A DNA stretch of 64,000 bases from Protopterus annectens (GCF_019279795.1 NC_056749.1:581268915-581332914), one strand, 5' to 3'; counted from the stretch's first letter, positions 45,900 through 57,608 are shown. Notes: generated from the sequence alone by a model not told the origin. Made by a program: numbers and translations.

Positions 45900-46933
45900 T
45901 TTTTGCTAACAAATTTACTGCATCAATCTTTTCACCAGTTACTGATACGCCATCTACACAGAAAATAGGGTTGCAGCTCTCTATATGATCAACTTGCTTT
46001 TTAAGTGACCCTTCTTTATAACTGTATGAGGTTTACTTGATTTGCAAAACTTTTGAAAATGGTTCAATTTTTTACACTTGTGTTAATGCTGACCAAATGT
46101 TAAGCACTTCTCTTTTACAGACTCATGATTAGTACCACAGTTGCGACAGTTAACAACAAAGCTTAATTTGGGTTTTGCTGACTCACCCTTGTACTGCAAT
46201 GAGCATGTCCTTCTCACTGAACTTGCTGGAAAACTACAGGTTTTTCCTACCACACTCGCAGGGGTTACAGCTGCCATGTACTTAGGCCTGCTTCTGCTAG
46301 CCACAAGTTGCATGCTGCCTACATTTGATCTGGCACCTGCTGAAACCATGCTGTTATCACTTGCAATCATACTTGTGTGCTTTTCTGTAACTACACAGAT
46401 TTGGCAAAGCTCAATAGCTTTGCTCAGCATTAAATCACCATCACAAAGCAAAATCTTTCTCACTACAGCACTATTAACACCACACACAAGCCTGTACTTT
46501 ATCAACTCTTTTAAATCACCAGACCTACACATTTGTGCTTTCTCAGGTCAGTAATATAAGCTGCAAAAGTTTCTCCTGGCCTTTGATCTCATGCGTAAAA
46601 CAAATGCCTCTCTAATGTAACATTTATCTGGAGGGTTGCATATTTCCCTGAATTTGCATTTCAAACACTTAGGGTCTTCCCTTGATTTAGCCTGTACAAC
46701 AATATGATGTCTTTCTCTTCTCCTTCATATATTGCTGGTGCATACACAAATGAACGCTCTCTTTCAATGGCCTCTGACCCAGCTAGGTTTAGCAAAATGA
46801 ATGCCCTGGTGCATGCATCTTTGTCAAACTAAGCTGCTTGCATAAAAATATACTTTTGCTCAAATATTCTCCAATTCTCTGCAATATTCTAATCAAACAC
46901 AAGTAGACTTGGTCTGCGAAAATCCTCTGCCAT
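45900..46933 (-). pseudogene. gypsy gag
   Basis: An ATG at 46,933 opens MAEDFRRPSLLV. Capsid-like features follow: NWRIFEQKY, FILLNLAGSEAIE, TLERHLFYA, RPGETFAAYITDLRK, ELIKYRLVCGVNSAVVRKIL and LSKAIELCQ, all typical of gypsy gag. A zinc knuckle of the CX2CX4H type (CRNCGTNHESVKEKC) and a second degraded cysteine cluster (HKCKKLNHFQKFC) bind RNA. One or two stops interrupt the frame. Protease follows after a short linker. Confidence 0.75.
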
Positions 46934-47187
46934 ATTAACACATACCTGTGAAAGCTTTTGCAAGTATGCATGAACACACACACATACATATGCCAGAAAT
47001 GTATGCTAGTATTTGTATTAATGCCCAGTAGCACAAGCCTCTGAATAACTGAACATTATGAAATAAGTCTCCTGGGCACAAGAATACTCTTGAAATCAAT
47101 GTACTGTAAGAAATCGCCTCTTATCAGTGTAAGAAAAATTACAAAATAACTGCACTGTGGGAATAAACTGGACAGAAAATGCTCAGA

Positions 47188-47458
47188 TTTTTTTCTTCCG
47201 GCTTTTCCTAGTTAGGGGTCACCACAGCAGAACTCCGGTCCGTTAATGATAGGCAGTAGATTTTTATGGTGTCGAGGTGCCAGCTCGACACCCAACCTTC
47301 AACAAAGGCACGCCCACTGACGCATGTCTTTTGAATGCCACTCAACTGCAGGGAGGACAGGCAGACTCCACATAGAAGGCGCTCCAGCAGAGAATCAAAC
47401 AGGAGAACCTCTTGCTGTGAGGCAACAATGCTACCGCTGCACCACTACGGCTATTATG
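47188..47458 (-). mobile_element. tRNA-derived SINE inserted in the gypsy element, 9-bp duplication
   Basis: Flanked by exact direct repeats ATGCTCAGA (47,179-47,187 and 47,459-47,467). On the minus strand it begins with a head containing GTAGTGGTGCAGCGGTAGC and TGTTTGATTCTC (A- and B-box-like). It shares CTTCTATGTGGAGTCTGCC-type sequence with the 21 kb SINEs and ends TAGGAAAAGCCGGAAG followed by A's. The duplication, pol III-type head and A-rich tail define a retroposed SINE. Its tail differs from that of the 21 kb copies. Confidence 0.8.
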
Positions 47459-48299
47459 ATGCTCAGAGTAAAAAACATTATGAAGTAACTGCACTTTGCA
47501 AATAAAAAAACAGTATACAGCACACTGAAACATTTCCCAAAATGACTGCACTTTGCTAAATAACTCTGTACAGTGCAAGTAATACTCTGTAGCGGTGGCA
47601 CTCTGAACAGACACACCCAGCACAAGAAACATTTTGAAATGGTTATATTTTGACTGCACTTTATGAAATAACTGCACTTTGCACACAAACTCTTCGGAAT
47701 AAATGCACAGTAATAAACACACACTGTAAGCACTTTTACACACTTTGAGATACTTTGAATAATTTTGGTTATGTCCTGAAATGCTTTGATCAAAGCAGAA
47801 CAGTAGTTTATGTCAAAACACAGTATCTTGCCAAAAAACCTGCAGCCGCCTTGCTTTATTTATGCTTAATGTGCCCTTTTTGCCTTTTATTATATTTGTT
47901 CTGTTTATTTAATCTTTTTCCATGCCCATTATAACTTTTCATGTGCGCATTTTACTCTAGATATGCTAGTTTTATTTTAAACATGCTCATTTTGCAATTC
48001 CGAGGTAATTCCAAACCTCATATGTGCTTTTCTGGTAATCATTTTATCAAATATCTTAATTCAAACATTTTGTTTAATTAGTCAATAATTTGTGCCTCTC
48101 GTTTGCTTAATAATGCATTCTGTACCCTTGTAATGCTCGGTTTTATCTTTTTAATAAACAAATAATTTGTGCAAGTTTTCATTATGTTTAGTTCATTTCT
48201 GGCCCTTTTTTATACTCTTTTCACCTAGTTGACATTCACTTTTAACTCTACACGTCATAGTTCTGAAAAGCAGTCTCTGGAATTCCAGTTCCGACACAA

Positions 48300-48561
48300 T
48301 GTCACTTGTCTGGTCAGGATAAAACAGGCACACATCTATGGGTTCTGTTCAAGCAGCTTTATTATGTACAAACACATCAGGATTGGGGCTTTATAACTTT
48401 AACTTAGATAAACTTGTAAACAAATTAGCTATCACACTTATACATGCTCACTCTCTGGCTACAGTCTCAAAATGGCACTGAAAGCTAGCACAAGCATGCT
48501 ATTTATATGCAATTGTTGTCCTTGAAATAAGTCTTAAAGGTACAACACACACTATTCTACA
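48300..48561 (-). repeat. gypsy 5' LTR
   Basis: On the coding strand it is followed directly by TTGTGTCGGAACTGG, the place of the primer binding site; I could not assign the tRNA. Confidence 0.85.
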
Positions 48562-50309
48562 ACATATATGCAGTTTCCACTAAAAAAATGAGAAACTTAT
48601 TTAAAACATCCTAAGTGTATATAGGTGCTTGTTCAAATCTATTTTTAGTGTGCAAGTTCCATGGTAAAGGAGACATTGAAGACTAGTTGGATTGGAAAGG
48701 GTATTGCTGGCAACTGAAATGTGATACATATAATCTGACAGGATGTGATGAGGTAGAGAAGTTTAAAGTTCAGTTAAAAAGAGACGTGCATTTATACATG
48801 TTCATCACGTGGCATCTCTGTGTCAGGTGTTTATGCTTTGATCTGAGACTTTTGTCTTTTCAAAGTGTGCTTTTGTGTATAAGCTATATGTAAGCTTCAC
48901 AGTCTGATGAAAATATTACTAAAATGCTTACTGTGACTTTTGTTTTTAAAGGCATGTTAAAACATGTGGAAACATGGAACTGCTTCTCTTCTTGGAAGCT
49001 GTATTGAAGAGCATTTCATAGACTCAGTTAACACTAAACTTAAGGACTACCTTGAGACCATTTAAGTGGTTGGGTGGCAGCATTAAATGTCAATCTATTT
49101 GGAACATTTTCCTGATCGTAAGTGTCTTTGGTTAAATACTAAGTAAAAGTAACACACAACCTCTAGATTCACCACACTTTTTGTAACCTTCCTTTTGTGT
49201 TTGTATGTTTTTCAAAGTATCAAGTTTCAATGCCTTCTTACAAGTTTAATAATCACCAAGTTGCCATCTGATAAATACCCTGAAAGTTTTATGATGCAGG
49301 TGAGACATTTGAATCTGAAGACTGTTAAAGCAAATATGGAACTGTTGACTGCCTTTAACAAAAATTAAAATACAATTGACCCAGATAAAAATACGTGATC
49401 TGTATATAAATCTTAAATCTACAACTTCAACTGTGAATTTCGATGTTAAATTACAATGTATACATGATGCAGTTGTCAAAGAAAATGTAAATTAGTGCCA
49501 AAGAAAGTGGAAAAGTATAAGAGATGGCAAAGTGTATGAAACCAGCAACTAATTTTGTATACAAGCAATAACCTACTAGAAACATTTAGAGAGAAGAGGA
49601 AACATCATAAACACCAGGCATACATTTTGGTTTTTTTGCCGTCACCTGGTCAGAAACCTTTCAGATGCTCCCCAAGGCTATCAGAGCAGAGAAACCAGAA
49701 CCAACAACATCCATAGTTCTAACATTCAAAATTTCCACAAAGGCTGAAAACCAACTGGCCAATGAATCTCAAAGAGCAGAACATGAGGGAACTAACCAAA
49801 ATATGGAGGCATTTCAGGCAAGAAGATGAGAGAGATCATGGGAAGAACTAAATGGACAGCCAATCAAGCTTCAATGCCAACCATAACTTAGAAAATATTG
49901 ACAGCAGCAAAAAGGCAACCACAGATCATTGTAGAACTGCAGGCATTGGACTTGCTGTTGGTAAGAGTGGAGAGTTTTAAAATACTTAAATTTATCAAAC
50001 TATGATCTTTACTCTGGAAAAGCTTTGCTGTCGGGCAAGAACTTTTCTTTTGTATGAGCAGTTAGAGCAAATACAGTAAATGCAATAAGCAGTTTAACAG
50101 AATATATTCACATATTGAACTGCCCTAAAAGTTATGCTCAATTCAAATGAAAACTGACAGGTCTCATTTAAGAAACAAAAAGTGTATATAATATACTACT
50201 TTTACTTGAATTAGTGACAGACAGGAGTTTTTGGTCACTGGATCACAATGATCCACTGTGAACATAGTTGTGTAGAATGTTTTTTACTGCTGGACAGGCA
50301 GATGGATGA
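48562..50309. other. no recognisable gene
   Basis: About 1.7 kb with only short frames. A comparatively GC-balanced block at 49,630-49,980 could be a decayed ORF but shows no known motif. Confidence 0.35.
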
Positions 50310-50318
50310 GGATAACTT

Positions 50319-50603
50319 GCGTCTATATCATATAACGTACGATGTAAATAGCGGATGTGCTGCTTCGTAGGAAAAAAAATACAACTTAATCACCCACCAC
50401 ACCTCCCCATCCTACTTAACTATACCAACTCTGAGATCGCACCATAGTGGAGGAAATGGCAAAGTCCCGAAGACGGCCCACCAAGTTTTTTCCTTGGGAA
50501 AAAATTCAATGTTCCGTGACTTTGCTATTTTGCCATTTTGACAGTATCGGATCGACTAAATAGCATTCGCTATTTAGTCCATTTGATAGTGTCATATAGA
50601 CCC
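50319..50603. mobile_element. MITE with 9-bp target duplication, copy 2
   Basis: A perfect 9-bp duplication, GGATAACTT, at 50,310-50,318 and 50,604-50,612. Termini are GCGTCTATAT and, from the other end, GGGTCTATAT. The core matches the 36.0 kb copy (ATACCAACTC, AGTGGAGGAAATGGCAAAG). It contains a perfect 11-bp hairpin, GACTAAATAGC with GCTATTTAGTC, near 50,553-50,580. Confidence 0.7.
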
Positions 50604-50614
50604 GGATAACTTTA

Positions 50615-51946
50615 TAGGTGGTAAGAAGCTGTGTACATGTTAGCTGATGAGGCAGTTCTAACCAACTTAGGCTTTTTAATCCTATACAGTGGTTTTAATG
50701 TTTGTGAAGCCTGGAGGTTAACAAGGATGAAAGCACCATAAAGAAGTGTGGGGAGGAAATAAGTAGTAGCAAGTGTAGTTTTAGTTGCGTCAGTGAGAAC
50801 GTTTTAGGCTCTGTAAAGCATCCCTAGTGTTTCATGAGTTTTTCTTATTTGATTTTGTATATGCAGGTTGCATATAAGCTTATTATCCACTATCACCCCT
50901 AATAATTTGCTATTAGATGTGACTTCAATAGTTGCATTTAGATGTGACTTCAATAGTTACATTATCAAGAGAGTGGACTTAAAATTTTGTTTTTTCATGA
51001 GAGAGGGATTTGGGTAGGGGGAGTAGTAGTTTGATCTTTTTTTGGGTTGAGCATGAGTTGCGAGTTACAAAGCCATGTTTCAGTCGCTGTTAAAAGCTTC
51101 CTGAGTAATTTTTTTTAGAGGTGTACCATGTTATCAGATATGCAAATGAGAGTGGAATCATCTGCATATTGTATTATGGTGGCCTGTTGTGTGGATGTAG
51201 AGAATGTTAGCGAAAATGTTAAAGAGGAGGGGACCAAGGACAGAGTCTTGTGATACACCAATGGTGACTGTGAGGTAGGGAGAGAGACTGGAGTGCCATT
51301 TTACTGACTGATACCTACTGGACAGGTAGTTTTTGAACTGCAGAAGGGTGGGCTGAGAGTAATGTGGACATTTGATGTAGAAGTTTGCTGTGACAAACTG
51401 TGTCAAAGGCTTTAGATAAGTCTAGAGATAAGGAATAGACCAGTTTGCCATTACCTCTAGCTTTAACGGTGTCTATATAAGTTAAAAGGGGATTGCTAGT
51501 ACTATCAGAAGGATGGAAGCCATGTTTATGCAGGAGATAGGAGTTCTTCCTGCTGGAAATGGTATTGTTTCTGAATACATTTTTCACATATTTTGGCAAA
51601 GGGAGAAGATTGCTATAGGTCTAAATTTATTAATATCTGTTGAATTTCCTCCTTTATGCAGAGTGCTCATGTGTGATTTTTTTCCAGACTGAAAAAACGT
51701 GGAATTCCTGGATTGACCTATTTATAAGTATTGAGATAGGATAGGCAATACTACTGGCTGCTATTTTTAGGTACTCGCTTGGAAGTTCATCAGCTGCAGA
51801 GCACAGTTTAAGTTTAAGAGTAGTTTTATATAGGATGTGGGCTCTGGTTTGATAGCAAAAGTATGTAGCGATATGTGGCTTTTGAGCAGAGTTGGGATTA
51901 GATGCCGAGGAATCCTTAGTTAGAGATGTTACTGTATCTGTAAAAA
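50615..51946 (-). pseudogene. L2 LINE reverse transcriptase fragment
   Basis: Minus-strand frames give ADELPSEYLKIAASSIAYPI, SILINRSIQEFHVF, SLDLSKAFDTVCHSKLLHQM (catalytic aspartate), YLSSRYQSVKW and IGVSQDSVLGPLLFNIFAN. An ADDSTLICISDN-type YADD region, ETWLCNSQLMLNPK and SKLLGVIVDNKL follow. Domain order and motifs match the L2 at 23-25 kb. Numerous lesions are present. The upstream end is cut exactly where the DIRS inverted repeat starts (51,947). Confidence 0.7.
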
Positions 51947-52335
51947 GTACAGTTTTGTACCTACCATAAATGTAGATGTTCGAGTGTATACCCTGCTGCA
52001 GTCATCACACTTGGGTTATCCTGTCGTCAGGTGGTCCCGCAGTCAGCCTGAATTCCAAAGTCTTGGTCCGGCGTCGGTTGCTGCTGCTTCTTCCCTGACG
52101 TCGGTGTGCCAGGGGTATACAAGAGGCATCCAACGCCATTTTCTTCAGTTTTTCTTGCCCCAGATGTCAGGTGTCCCCCCAAAACATGGTCAGTAGATAG
52201 TACCAGTAATAAAAGTTTAGCACAAACAAAACATCCCTCCAGCTATAAGCAAATACACCACAAAGGTTGTATCAGATTTTAAGGTATTGAAAGGTTTTAG
52301 TTAGGACAGAGGGTATGGAGGGAGGGTAACCTGGA
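51947..52335 (-). repeat. DIRS-B terminal repeat (3' ITR)
   Basis: Its outer 55 bases (51,947-52,001) are inverted at 52,336-52,390 with 51 of 55 matches. The L2 sequence ends at this boundary. Confidence 0.6.
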
Positions 52336-52440
52336 CTGCAACAGGGTATACACCCGAACATCTACATTTATTGTAGGTACAAAACTGTGCTATGTTCATC
52401 GTGTTACCCCGCTGCAGTCATCTCACTTGGGTAGAATCCC
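52336..52440 (-). repeat. DIRS-B internal complementary region (candidate)
   Basis: The first half is the reverse complement of the outer ITR edge. The second half (from about 52,395) is a diverged direct copy of the ITR segment containing GCTGCAGTCATC..CACTTGGGT. DIRS elements carry such a region, complementary to both ITR edges, next to the recombinase gene, where it is thought to template circular DNA closure. Confidence 0.55.
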
Positions 52441-52463
52441 AAAGCTAAGGATGGGAGGTGGAG

Positions 52464-53765
52464 TCAAACAGAGTTAGAGGAGGCTAGAAGGCCCTGCAAA
52501 ACTGCAGTGGCGAAGCCAGCTCTAGTCTTAGAGTAAAGTGGTAAGTGATAGTGTTTGGTGAAGGTGTGTACTGAACTCCAAGTTGCAGCTTCCAGAATAT
52601 CCTTGGTTGGCACCCCCCTGAGGAAGGCTGTAGATGTAGCTGCTGCCCTGGTAGAGTGGGGCCTTATGCTAGCAGGAACTGGTTTTCCATGGTGGGTGTA
52701 GCAAAAACGTGTGCAATGTCCTATCCGTTTGGAAATGGTCCGTTTTGAGATAGCCTTTCCTTGTGATGTTGTAGCATAGGATACAAAAAGCTGGTCAGAT
52801 TTTCTGAAAACCTTAGTTTTATCCAAGTAGTAACATAGCTGCCTGTGAATGTCCAAGGAATGCAGGAGTCTTTCTCCTTTGTTCTGTGGATTTGGAAAGA
52901 AGGTGGGTAAATGGATGGTTTGATTTAGAGCCACACTGGATATCACCTTAGGCATAAAGGAGGGGTTAGTTCATAGAGAAACTCTGTCTTGATGAAAAAT
53001 AAGGAAAGGCTTTACTGTCATTAGTGCCTGAAGCTCTGAGACTCTTCTGGCTGAAGTAATTGCTAGCAGCAGGGCAGTCTTCCATGATATAAACTTTAAG
53101 TCAGCTGAGAAAGCTGGCTCAAAAGGAGGTAGCGTAAGTTTTTCCAGAACAAAATTGAGGTCCCAAGTAGGTGTTGGTGCTCTCCTGGGAGGCCTAATGT
53201 TTTTGGCCCCTCTGAGAAACTGCCTTAGAAGTGGATGTGAAAATAAGGGAGGATCCATGTTGTAGTGAGCTGAAATAGCTGAGGCGTGGATTTTAATAGA
53301 TGAAAAAGAAAGCCCTTTGTGTAACATCTCAGTTAAATATTGTAGAATCTGAGGTATGTCCGGCTGAAGGGTATTTTGGCCTTTAGCTTGGTTCCAGGTG
53401 CAAAACCTTTTCCATTTGTCTGAGTAGGCTTTCCTGGTGCTGGGCATCATGGCCTCCAGAATAACATCCATAACAGCTTGTGAAAGAGGAGCTGGCTGGT
53501 TGCTTAGGTGATTTGCCATGCAGCCAAGTTTAAGGTTTTGAGCTGGCTTTGTAGAATCTGACTGTCTTGCTGTGTGAACAGATGAGTAATTTGTGGTAAA
53601 ATCCATGGTGGGCCCTGGGCCATATTCCTTAATAGTGGGTACCAGTGCTGGCGTGGCCAGTCTGGGGCAATGAGTAGCATTCGGGGTCTCTCCATCCTGA
53701 CTTTCAGCAGCACCTTTGTGAGAAGGGGCAATGGAGGGAAGGCATATACTGTCCGCATTTTCCAA
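52464..53765 (-). pseudogene. DIRS tyrosine recombinase (DIRS-B)
   Basis: One frame of about 430 codons broken only by a TGA at 52,971-52,973. The N-terminal core-binding domain has MPSTRKAYSDKWKRFCTW and SFSSIKIHASAISAHY. The catalytic domain has ALLLAITSARRVSELQAL (first arginine), RPHSTRAAATSTAFLRGV (H-x-x-R box), then ATWSSVHTFTKHY with the nucleophilic tyrosine. All four catalytic positions are visible. DIRS elements use this enzyme instead of a DDE integrase to insert circular DNA. An RNase H end lies directly upstream, and the ITR with the internal complementary region directly downstream. Confidence 0.85.
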
Positions 53766-54125
53766 CTGAATGAGAGTGCGTCACTTTCCAAGCTTGATGG
53801 TGAAAAGTCCTTGTGCAAAATTTTGTTAGCTGATAGTTTTGGGGGCTGGCAAACAGGTCTATGTCTGGGTGCCCCCATTTTTGAGTTATCATTGCAAATA
53901 CTTGTGGATCCAGTTTTCACTCGTGGGGATCCATAGTGTTTCTGCTTAGGTCGTCTGCCAATGTGTTCTTTTCTCCTGGCAGGAATTGAGCCTGTAATTG
54001 AACTTGGTAAACCAGTGCTGTGTTCCACAAGGTCATTGCTTGCCTGCATAGAGGGTAGGAGTGTGTACCCCCTTGTTTGTTTATGTACCACACCCTCAGA
54101 AAAAATGGTGTCTATGAGGAATCAA
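53766..54125 (-). pseudogene. DIRS-B RNase H, C-terminal part
   Basis: Frames give VYQVQLQAQFLPGEKNTLAD with DLSRN (the typical end of RNase H), then HEWKLDPQVFAMITQKWGHP and DIDLFASPQNYQLTKF, the conserved DIRS segment between RNase H and recombinase. No RT of this element lies upstream, because DIRS-A sequence begins at about 54.13 kb. Confidence 0.65.
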
Positions 54126-54129
54126 AAAC

Positions 54130-55800
54130 CTATCACCCAGAGTCAGCTGAAGTGTAGACAGGTAGGGACAGATGAGAGATCCCTTGTCTTATGTGAGTAA
54201 ATCCACCTTGTGAGGTAACTTATGATGCTTGCCCTTGACTAGATGCAGAAGTAGAGACAACCAGTGCTGTCACGGCCAAAAGGGAGTCACCAACAAGATT
54301 TTGGGAGCATCCTGTTGAATCTTGTGTAGGACATTCAGAATGAGAGAAAAGGGAGGAAATGCATAAAGAAACATCCCCTACCAAGAAAAATGAGAAGGTG
54401 TCTACCTTCCACACCAGAGGACCTGGGACTCTGGCACAAAACAGAGGAAGTTGATTGTTCAGAGGGGAGGCAAAGAGATTTGCTTGAGGAGTACCCCACT
54501 GGTGAACAATGTCCAGAAACACATCCCTGTGAAGCATCCATTCATGGAATTGAGTGAAGGACCTTCTCAGAGTGTCTGAAAAAATGTTCTGATCTGAAGG
54601 GATATAAACTGCTAGAACAGTCACTTGATATTTGACAGCCGGATCCCATATCAGAAGTGCCAAACGGCAAAGAAGATAAGATCTTGTTTCCCCCTATTTG
54701 TTGATATACCACATAAGTGATATTGTCGGTGAATACCATGAGAGGCCCTGGGGAGAAAAGAGGATAAAAGGCTTGAAGAGCCAGCATGACAAGGAAGAGG
54801 AGGAACTGTAAAGTCTAGAGGATGTGCATGTTGAAACCACACCGACTTCAGAAACCACTGGAACTTCCTTATGTGGAGTTTGGCCAGAGGGAGCATCAGA
54901 ATGATGAAAGCCATGAAACCCAGAGCCCTCAGAAACTCCCTGGCTGTAATGGAGGCTAGGGGAAGAAGAGTTTAAAAGTAAGAAATGAGAGTTAAGGCCT
55001 TTGGAGGAGACAGGGATGCCAGCATTGGCACCGTCTGAATCCTGCAACTCAGAAAGACATGATCCTGAGAAGGAGCCAGAGAAGACTTTTTGAAGTATAT
55101 TGTGAACCCCAAGCTCTGAAGAAAAATGGCAAAATGAAGATTTTGCAAAAGGATCTCTAGAGAGGATTCCTGAATCAGTAGGTCATCCAAGTAAGGAAAT
55201 ATTTGGATCCCTTGACGCCTGCAAAAAACAGTCACAGGAGTGAGGCATTTGGTGAACACCCTTGAGGCAACAGAAAGTCTAAAGAGCAAAGCACAGAAAT
55301 GAAAATGCCAAGAAGCAGAGAAATACAAATACTTCCTGAAAAGAGGATGGATCAGAATATGGAGATAAGTATTCTTGAAATCCAGAGACAACAGAAAGGC
55401 CTAAGGGAGCAAGAGAGGAAATAGAGTCTGAAGGAACAACATCTGAAAGGAAGTCATCTTCAGAAAAGTGTTTAGATGAGAGATATCTTGAATCAGTCTC
55501 CAATTACCCTGTTTTCTGGGCACTAGAAACAAACATTCTTGAATAAAAAAACCTTCCCCCTTTGGGACACAGGCACCTCTTGAATAGAGCCCTGAGACAA
55601 GAGATCTTGAAGAACCTCTGGAAAAAAAGGAAGCTGTTCCTGAGGAGGCTGAGGAATGCCCATAAAAGGAGGATGGGATATCCACACCATGAAGTACTCC
55701 TGAAAAATGATTGACAGAACTCAAGAACGTGAGTGATTTGAAGCCAAACAGGAAGAGAAAGGTGAAGAGAAAGAGGAATGTGGCTGGGAACAGGTGGGTA
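54130..55800 (-). pseudogene. DIRS-A reverse transcriptase and RNase H
   Basis: RT blocks in order on the minus strand: LVPRKQGNWRLIQDISHLNT, SLDFKNTYLHILIHPLFRKY (catalytic aspartate in the D.K.AY.HI.IHP motif), SASWHFHFCALLFRLSVA, FPYLDDLLIQESS (YLDD catalytic pair). RNase H follows (MVFTDNITYVVYQQIGG, then VLAVYIPSDQNIFSDTLRRS), and then the HEWMLHRDVFLDIVHQWGTP and ANLFASPLNNQLPLF segment typical of DIRS. Many lesions are present. Its own recombinase is missing; DIRS-B RNase H follows instead. Confidence 0.75.
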
Positions 55801-57608
55801 GTCAGGTAGCACTTGGTTCGTCAGGAAAGTAAGGCTTCTGTATCCCTGCAGTCTGAGTTACCTTAGCAGGAGGAGCCCGTTTACCACCATTTTTACCTTT
55901 AGCAGGAGGATGAGATTGCCTGCAAACAAAGGCTGGCTTAAAAGGGTAGTGTCTCTGAAATAAAGGCACAGATGAAACAAGCACAAGTTTAAGCTCCTGT
56001 AAGGCCTTCCCCTTGTCTTGAAGAGACAAACAAACCAGCAGCTGCTTCCCCAAACAAAAGTTTATTATCCAGGGGAGCATCCATCAACTTAGCCTTAATA
56101 TCATCAGGTAAAGGTTGAAGCCTAAGCAAAGAATACCTCCCCATTACTGAAACAAAATCAGCAGCCCTAGAAGAGGCATCTGCTGTATCATAACTACATT
56201 TGATAGAATGACAAACTACTTGAGAGGAAGTTCCTAGCAAGGAAAGAGCAGAAGATTTACTCACAGTCTGGAAGACCAGAAAATTTACTCACAGTCTGGA
56301 AGACCAGAAAAAAGCTGACAAGCCTGAGAAAGAAGAGCCAACAAATACCTAGATATACGAGTCTGAATTAATTGTCCTAAAAGCTAGGATAGCAGAAATA
56401 TAAACCTTCTTACCCAGCTTGGCAGTGGTTCTGCTTTCCTTGTCATAAGGCAGTAACATGGACAAAGGAGGCAATTGAGACAGCTTATCAGAGGCTACAG
56501 ACACCACAGAGGGGTCAGCAACAGGACAATTGAACAAAATGTAACCCTATAAAACCTATCAGGCTTCTTGGGAGCAGGGGGGCAGAGAATCAGGCCCTTC
56601 AGAGTCATTGGAAAAAACATTCAGTAAAGCAGCCAAAACAGGAGGAATGGCCAAAGGTTTAGGAGATTCCATCTGTAGTAAATCATAGTACTTCTTATGG
56701 ATAACAGAGATCTGAACACAATCCTACTTAAAAAATTCCATCATCCTAGAGACTGTGTCCCCAAAGGAAATTTCCTCAGAAGGAGTATTAGGACTATTAG
56801 ATTCCTCCTCCTCTGACCCATAGTCCAAAGGAGAAAGAATCTGAGTAGAATAAGTAAGGGATTCTTCACCAGAATCCAACTCTTCCTCAGAAGAATTCAG
56901 TTCTCTGTGCCTTTTAAGTGTAGAAGACGACAAAGGGGGAGCAGGAACTGAAACCCCTTGAGCAGGCCTCAATGACAGTAAAGCATTAAATAACTCCTGA
57001 GTAAAAGGCCTGCCACTCACTTTGTGGAACCCTAGGAGCAGAAGAAACATGTTCAGTTTTCCATTTCTTTTTTAAGGGAATGTCCACCCTAGAAAACTCT
57101 GACTCAGGATGGCATTCAACAACCGTAGTAGAAACTTCTTCCCTACGAAAAATCTGGGGAAACCCCCTTGACCCTTCAGAAACAATCAACCTTGGTTTCC
57201 CCCTAAACATCTGAAACAGATGCCTGCAAAGCCTCACTGGACGTGCTGCCCACCAGATCCTCACTGGCCTCCAACCCGGTCATGGCATAGAAATCTGGCA
57301 ACACAGCTAGGCGAGCTTCTGGGTTTGTAATAACCTTGGGAGAAACATCTGGCAGAGGCTGAACAGTGGAATATTCCGGTCTTACCTTTTTCACCTTCTT
57401 CCCCGATGGCTGACCCTCAGGGTGGGAAGTTTCTTCCATTGTATCTTCAGCAAGAAGTCCAAAATGCTGGTTCTCATGATACAATGAAAGGAAAGAAAGC
57501 CTACTACATATAGTTGTAAGAAGCTCCTAGGCAAAAAAGGCACTTATCATGGCTGTCTTTATGTGGAATCTGTTTCCCACACTGGCATTTACCCTTCTTG
57601 GATGACAT
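55800..57608 (-). pseudogene. DIRS-A gag-like ORF1
   Basis: An ATG at 57,608 opens MSSKKGKCQCGKQIPHKDSH, with a cysteine/histidine cluster like that at the start of vertebrate DIRS ORF1. A charged, serine-rich middle follows (SSEEELDSGEESL, SNTPSEEISFGD-like), then a better conserved C-terminal region (ALSLLGTSSQVVCHSIKCSY, DTADASSRAADFVSVMGRYS). A basic tail ends near 55,800 (KGKNGGKRAPPAK). The role is presumably nucleocapsid-like. Multiple frameshifts. Confidence 0.6.

Larger units (their letters stand above)
42501..48561 (-). mobile_element. Ty3/gypsy LTR retrotransposon, near full length, degraded
   Basis: Two direct repeats of about 265 bp (42,501-42,771 and 48,300-48,561), each starting TGTAGAATAG and ending GTGACA on the minus strand, enclose gag, protease, RT, RNase H and integrase remnants in gypsy order. 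A purine-rich tract, AGAGGAAGGA, lies directly before the 3' LTR (42,772-42,781). Flanking bases ATACA and ACATA do not give a clean 5-bp duplication. The LTRs differ by several substitutions and indels, so the insertion is not recent. A SINE later inserted at 47,188-47,458. Confidence 0.85.

Noticed and set aside
46141..46554. 137-codon open frame on the + strand
   Set aside because: It is the antisense shadow of the gypsy gag with its zinc knuckle.
53670..54200. Two + strand frames of 79-88 codons
   Set aside because: They are antisense to DIRS RNase H and linker sequence on the minus strand.
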